From: Chryseosolibacter sp964438975
GTDB lineage: Bacteria; Bacteroidota; Bacteroidia; Cytophagales; Cyclobacteriaceae
Length of the DNA: 64,000 nt
Direction: 5' to 3'
Assembly: GCA_964438975.1 (NCBI GenBank)
Contig: CAYTMU010000007.1
Coordinates: forward strand, 1-64,000
Shown here: in pieces, positions 60,494 to 64,000 of the stretch
Position numbering within the stretch: the stretch's first letter is position 1
Layout: each line of letters opens with the position of its first letter
Made by a program: the position numbers and the translations under genes
The notes under the pieces: generated by a model
Databases searched by the model: none
Told to the model about the DNA's origin: nothing
What the model saw: the letters and a program-made list of their open reading frames with translations, nothing else

Positions 60494-62671
60494 ATGATAA
60501 GAATGCCCGACCGCAAGGAGATCCGGAGTAACACGCTTTTTACGCTCGCCGTCTTCATTGCCTTTCTCCTTTTGTTTGAAAGCGGAATTGTAGTCCCCCT
60601 GTGGCTTCAACCGTTCGGCCGCATGCATGCCATGGTAGTACACCTACCCATTGTGCTGATACTTCTTGCAGCAGTCCTCGAGGTGACACGCTTTCATGTA
60701 AAAAAGAGTGGCGCGGCCTCCTACTTCGGCATTACGCGCGAGTTGCTATTTGCAGGCTCGCTTCTGTCAGGGCTAGTGGTCGTGATGGGGATATTTCTGG
60801 GGCGAGAGGATGCCTATGACACGCAGGCCGTGACCCTGCATAAGTGGTCGGGTGTATTGGTGTTCTTTCTTTCGCTGATCTTGTTTGTGACACGCGAACA
60901 ATCCTGGTTTTCAGCTGTACATGCACGTGGTGGCGCGGCTTTGTTGGCAGGGAGCATACTGGCGGCCGGCCACTTCGGTGGTTCCCTGACGCATGGCGAG
61001 AGTTTTGTACTACAACCCCTCGCCAGTTCTCTTGTCGCGGACGCCGTGATCCGGGATACGCTTGCGTTTGATCACGTAGTCAAACCTATCCTGGAGTCGC
61101 GCTGCCGCTCGTGCCATAACCCACTGAAAAACAAAGGGAGACTCTTACTCTCGGACTCCGCCTCCATCGTGCGCGGGGGAAAGAGCGGTCCGTTGTTTGT
61201 TGCTGGCGATCCTGAGAAAAGCCTTCTCATCCAACGTATCGCGCTTCCGCTGGACGAGAAGAAGCACATGCCACCGTCGGATAAGCCTCAGCTAACAGAG
61301 GAGGAAAAAACAATTCTGCATCACTGGATACGATCCGGCGCTGCCTTTCAGACCCGAGTCATGGACTTGCCGGCGAGCGACTCTTTCCGGATCGTGGCAG
61401 TACAAATGCTTGAGCAGCGCGCGGTTCGCGAAGACCAGTTCGATTTCCCTTCCGCAGCATCCGAAACAATAGAACGCCTGAACTCCAACTATCGGGTTAT
61501 ACGACCTGTTTCTCGAAACTCGCCGGCGGTGACTGTCAACGTGTACAACCACTCCCTTTACTCGTCAACCATGATCGAAGAACTTAGTGCTATCAGGCAA
61601 CAGATCGTTGCTCTTGACTTAGGTAATATGCCAGTCACTGATGAGGATCTTCGGCATATCGCACTGCTTACCAACCTCAGACGTCTGAACCTGAACTTCA
61701 CATCAATTACAGGTGATGGACTGGCGCGGTTGCGCGTACTGCAACGTTTGGAGCACCTGTCGATTGCGGGAACCACGACCGGCTACAGCGAGGTGAAAGG
61801 TTTGCTCGGTTCTCTCCCTGATTTGAGAAGACTCGCGATATGGGAGACCTTGCTATCAGATGCCGAAATCGGATCCTTGCAACGGGATTATCCGTACGTG
61901 CGAATACTTGGATCACGGGAGGAAAATTCAGAATTGATACGACTGAACTCTCCGCGGATCGCGAACAAGCGACGCGTGTTCGACGACTCGATAGGGCTTG
62001 TACTGGCCCATCCGGTGCGGGGGACTGAGATCCGGTTCACGACTGATGGCAGCGATCCTGACAGTGTCTCGGCACCTTTGTACGATGGACATCTTATCGT
62101 CGATAAGACAACCGGGGTGAAGGCAAAGGCTTACAAGAAGGGGTGGCTCAGTAGTGATGTCACAACGCTGAACATATATCGGAGTGCGCACAAACCCGAC
62201 ACTGCCATAATGCTGTCAAAGTTGAATCGCGTACATGTTCAGAAAGGCGCGGCTACTTTTTTTGATCATGAATTGGGGACGTTCAATGCGAACAGCCCCG
62301 CATGGGCGAACAACTGGGGTGGAGTGCGGGGCAATGATCTGGTCCTTTTGCTGAAATATGACATGCCGAGGAGGGTCGGCTCACTGAGCCTCAATTGCCT
62401 CGTCGAAATAGAGACCGCGATCTTTCCACCCGAGACCATTGAAGTGTGGGGAGGCGACTCGCCGGAGAATTTGCAGTTGATCGGACGGAGGAAAGTCCAA
62501 CTCCCGTCAGACTATCAGAAGCCGTACATCCAATTGTTTGATTGTGAACTTGACGATTTCGAGGTGACGCATCTCAAGATTGTCGCGACCCCTGTGATGA
62601 AGTTACCCGACTGGCATCGGGGGGCGGGAAGGCAGGCGCTTTTACTCGTTGACGAGATCCTTGTGAATTAG
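60494..62671 (+). CDS. Membrane cytochrome with LRR and carbohydrate-binding-like domains
   Basis: A 725-residue inner-membrane protein. It has four or five helices (about 15-160; DUF2231-like HAMVVHLPIVLILLA) and then a c-type cytochrome module with C204-R-S-C207-H208 and axial-Met candidate Met259 (KHMPPSDKP). Leucine-rich repeats follow (about 370-475: NLRRLNLNFTSITGDGLARL). A chitobiase/beta-hexosaminidase C-terminal-like domain comes next (about 500-560: GTEIRFTTDGSDPDS, AKAYKKGWLSSDV). The last 150 residues resemble a discoidin-like sandwich. It starts two bases after the DUF1501 gene. It could be the electron-accepting anchor of the set. Confidence 0.88.
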   Translation: MIRMPDRKEIRSNTLFTLAVFIAFLLLFESGIVVPLWLQPFGRMHAMVVHLPIVLILLAAVLEVTRFHVKKSGAASYFGITRELLFAGSLLSGLVVVMGIFLGREDAYDTQAVTLHKWSGVLVFFLSLILFVTREQSWFSAVHARGGAALLAGSILAAGHFGGSLTHGESFVLQPLASSLVADAVIRDTLAFDHVVKPILESRCRSCHNPLKNKGRLLLSDSASIVRGGKSGPLFVAGDPEKSLLIQRIALPLDEKKHMPPSDKPQLTEEEKTILHHWIRSGAAFQTRVMDLPASDSFRIVAVQMLEQRAVREDQFDFPSAASETIERLNSNYRVIRPVSRNSPAVTVNVYNHSLYSSTMIEELSAIRQQIVALDLGNMPVTDEDLRHIALLTNLRRLNLNFTSITGDGLARLRVLQRLEHLSIAGTTTGYSEVKGLLGSLPDLRRLAIWETLLSDAEIGSLQRDYPYVRILGSREENSELIRLNSPRIANKRRVFDDSIGLVLAHPVRGTEIRFTTDGSDPDSVSAPLYDGHLIVDKTTGVKAKAYKKGWLSSDVTTLNIYRSAHKPDTAIMLSKLNRVHVQKGAATFFDHELGTFNANSPAWANNWGGVRGNDLVLLLKYDMPRRVGSLSLNCLVEIETAIFPPETIEVWGGDSPENLQLIGRRKVQLPSDYQKPYIQLFDCELDDFEVTHLKIVATPVMKLPDWHRGAGRQALLLVDEILVN

Positions 62672-62700
62672 GGCCGCCGTTCGCTGGTGCCTTTTATGCC

Positions 62701-62742
62701 GTGATACGGTGTACGATAGGGACCTTTGATATCACTTTTTTT
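62701..62742 (+). terminator. Possible terminator after the cytochrome operon
   Basis: GTGATA (62701-62706) pairs with TATCAC (62730-62735), with an inner GGT/ACC, followed by a run of seven T. The stem is short and interrupted. The rest of the 190-base gap to the next gene shows no exact -7 box. Confidence 0.4.
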
Positions 62743-62861
62743 ACCAAAACACGATACTATGTTGACGATTTGGTTATTATTCGCCAAACTTCTGCAAACT
62801 TCAGCACGGTTCAGGATAGTTTGCCTTTTCAGAGGTATAACTTTCTTGCCTTAATTTCTAA

Positions 62862-64000
62862 ATGAAGAATAACATGAATGTACGTAGTGCGCTCGGATGG
62901 GTCAGAGTCTTTGGAGTCATAGCAGTTGGCTTTCTTTTATTACAGTGTAAACAATCCACCGGAGATTACCTGGTCGCGAGAAAGAATTCCCACATTCTTT
63001 TGATCGGTAATAACCTCGGATCCCGAATGATGAATTTCGGCCATTTCGAGACGGAGTTGCATGTCCGATATCCCGACAGTGCCCTTTTTATCAGGAACCT
63101 GTGCGATGGAGGGGATACGCCGGGATTCAGACCTCATCCGGGTAGGGAGACACCGTGGGCGTTTCCTGGAGCGGAGGCATTTCAAACAGAACTTGCGCAT
63201 CCCACTGGCAGTAAAGGCCACTTTGAGACACCCGATCAATGGCTTACCAGGCTGGAGGCCGACATTATACTCGCTTTTTTCGGCTACAATGAATCGTTTC
63301 AGGGCCCGTCAGGAGTTGATAACTACAAGGCGGAGCTCGATGCGTTTGTGCGACACACGCTGGACCAGCGCTACAATGGTGAGGCACCGGTACAACTCGC
63401 GTTGATCTCACCCATTGCATTTGAAGACCTGTCTGATCGATTTGACGTCCCGGATGGAACAAAGGAGAACGAGAATCTCAAATTGTACACCGAAGCGATG
63501 AATGAGGTAGCGGCAAAATACAACATTCGGTTTGCAAATGTCTTTACGCCAACGAGGAAGTGGTATAAGCAGGCTTCTCAGCCACTGACCATTGATGGTT
63601 CACAGCTGACCGACGAAGGATACAAGAGATTTGCGACGTTGCTCGCCGACGAAGTATTTGGCCCGGCATCTGAAAGAGCCGCCGACCTTCGCAGTGCGAT
63701 CCACCGCGCCGTGAAGGAGAAGAACTGGATGTGGCATAATGACTATAAGATCCCGAATGGTGTCCACGTCTACGGCCGACGTTATGAGCCATTTGGTCCG
63801 GATAACTATCCGGCCGAATTGAAGAAGATCCGTGAGATGACCGCCATTCGCGACACGGCGATATGGCTGGCGACCAAGGGTCAGACGATGGATCTCAAAG
63901 CTGCGGACGCAAAGACAACGGTGTTACCTCCCGTTGAGACAAACTACAACCCCGAGCAAAATGGAAGTTTGAGTTACCTGTATGGCCAGGAGGCACTCAA
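62862..64000 (+). CDS. Lipoprotein with GDSL-like N-terminal domain, probable PVC-type haem protein (5' part)
   Basis: The open frame runs from ATG 62862 (a second ATG is at 62874) to the window edge with no stop, giving at least 379 residues. A lipoprotein signal is VFGVIAVGFLLLQC (about Cys27). An SGNH/GDSL-like fold follows. Block I reads LLIGNNLGSRM where an active enzyme has GDS; block III is FFGYNESF; block V is TIDGSQLTDEGY where DGxH is expected. So the nucleophile Ser and the catalytic His are both replaced. The later segment MWHNDYKIPNGVHVYGRRYEPFG is typical of large PVC-type proteins that go on to a dehydrogenase-like propeller and a cytochrome. Those parts are not in this window. 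Confidence 0.85.
   Translation, partial: MKNNMNVRSALGWVRVFGVIAVGFLLLQCKQSTGDYLVARKNSHILLIGNNLGSRMMNFGHFETELHVRYPDSALFIRNLCDGGDTPGFRPHPGRETPWAFPGAEAFQTELAHPTGSKGHFETPDQWLTRLEADIILAFFGYNESFQGPSGVDNYKAELDAFVRHTLDQRYNGEAPVQLALISPIAFEDLSDRFDVPDGTKENENLKLYTEAMNEVAAKYNIRFANVFTPTRKWYKQASQPLTIDGSQLTDEGYKRFATLLADEVFGPASERAADLRSAIHRAVKEKNWMWHNDYKIPNGVHVYGRRYEPFGPDNYPAELKKIREMTAIRDTAIWLATKGQTMDLKAADAKTTVLPPVETNYNPEQNGSLSYLYGQEAL

Overview
The window looks like chromosome from a member of the Bacteroidota, most likely a free-living Cytophagales-type bacterium. The evidence is a SusC/RagA outer-membrane receptor with a carboxypeptidase-regulatory-like N-terminus, families largely confined to the phylum (DUF4230, DUF4293, long NusB with a C-terminal NusB domain, the PGI/PMI-type isomerase), the cluster nusB-YtxH-DUF1573-yajC-YbbR-coaE, and repeated TAnnTTTG boxes (the Bacteroidota -7 element) upstream of genes. 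Ribosome binding sites are weak and several genes need TTG or GTG starts. I saw no rRNA, tRNA, CRISPR array, IS element or prophage.

Layout. 1-423: 5' end of a SusC-type receptor on the minus strand, with two matching 18-bp palindromes upstream. 0.8-9.8 kb: tag, a DUF4230 protein, a DoxX-like protein, a TIM-barrel isomerase-like protein, a MATE exporter, a membrane protein with a degenerate nuclease-like domain, a trans-sulfuration enzyme, an RluD-type pseudouridine synthase and proC. 10-14.7 kb: gdhA and uvrA converge; a small acidic protein lies upstream of uvrA. 14.8-17.9 kb: ECF sigma factor, an overlapping small protein, a WbuB-like glycosyltransferase and a secreted GH43-like hydrolase. 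17.9-27.5 kb (minus): Uma2 nuclease, Gfo/Idh oxidoreductase, MFS permease, polyprenyl synthetase, RNase R, exonuclease, a conserved hypothetical, lipB and a sugar-phosphate isomerase. 27.5-33.4 kb: yraN, a MORN-like protein, htpG, an S9 peptidase and DUF4293. 33.4-38.6 kb: truA and two ABC half-exporters facing each other across a beta-barrel gene; their motifs look like the two halves of one heterodimer. 38.8-43 kb: the nusB-to-coaE cluster. 43-48.5 kb: a tripartite RND efflux operon, followed by a purine nucleoside phosphorylase.

The last 15 kb are the most interesting. A complete L-rhamnose operon (symporter, RhaEW-type aldolase/dehydrogenase fusion, mutarotase, isomerase, kinase) runs leftward. 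It diverges from a GntR regulator with a LacI-like sensor domain. That regulator is followed on the same strand, almost without gaps, by a c-type-cytochrome DUF1549/DUF1553 lipoprotein, a Tat-exported DUF1501 protein and a membrane cytochrome carrying LRR and carbohydrate-binding-like domains. A fourth gene then starts: a lipoprotein with a GDSL-like domain that lacks the catalytic residues, running off the window. This resembles the planctomycete-type PSC1/DUF1501 sets of unknown function. Its position suggests a periplasmic redox or glycan-processing system tied to rhamnose sensing.
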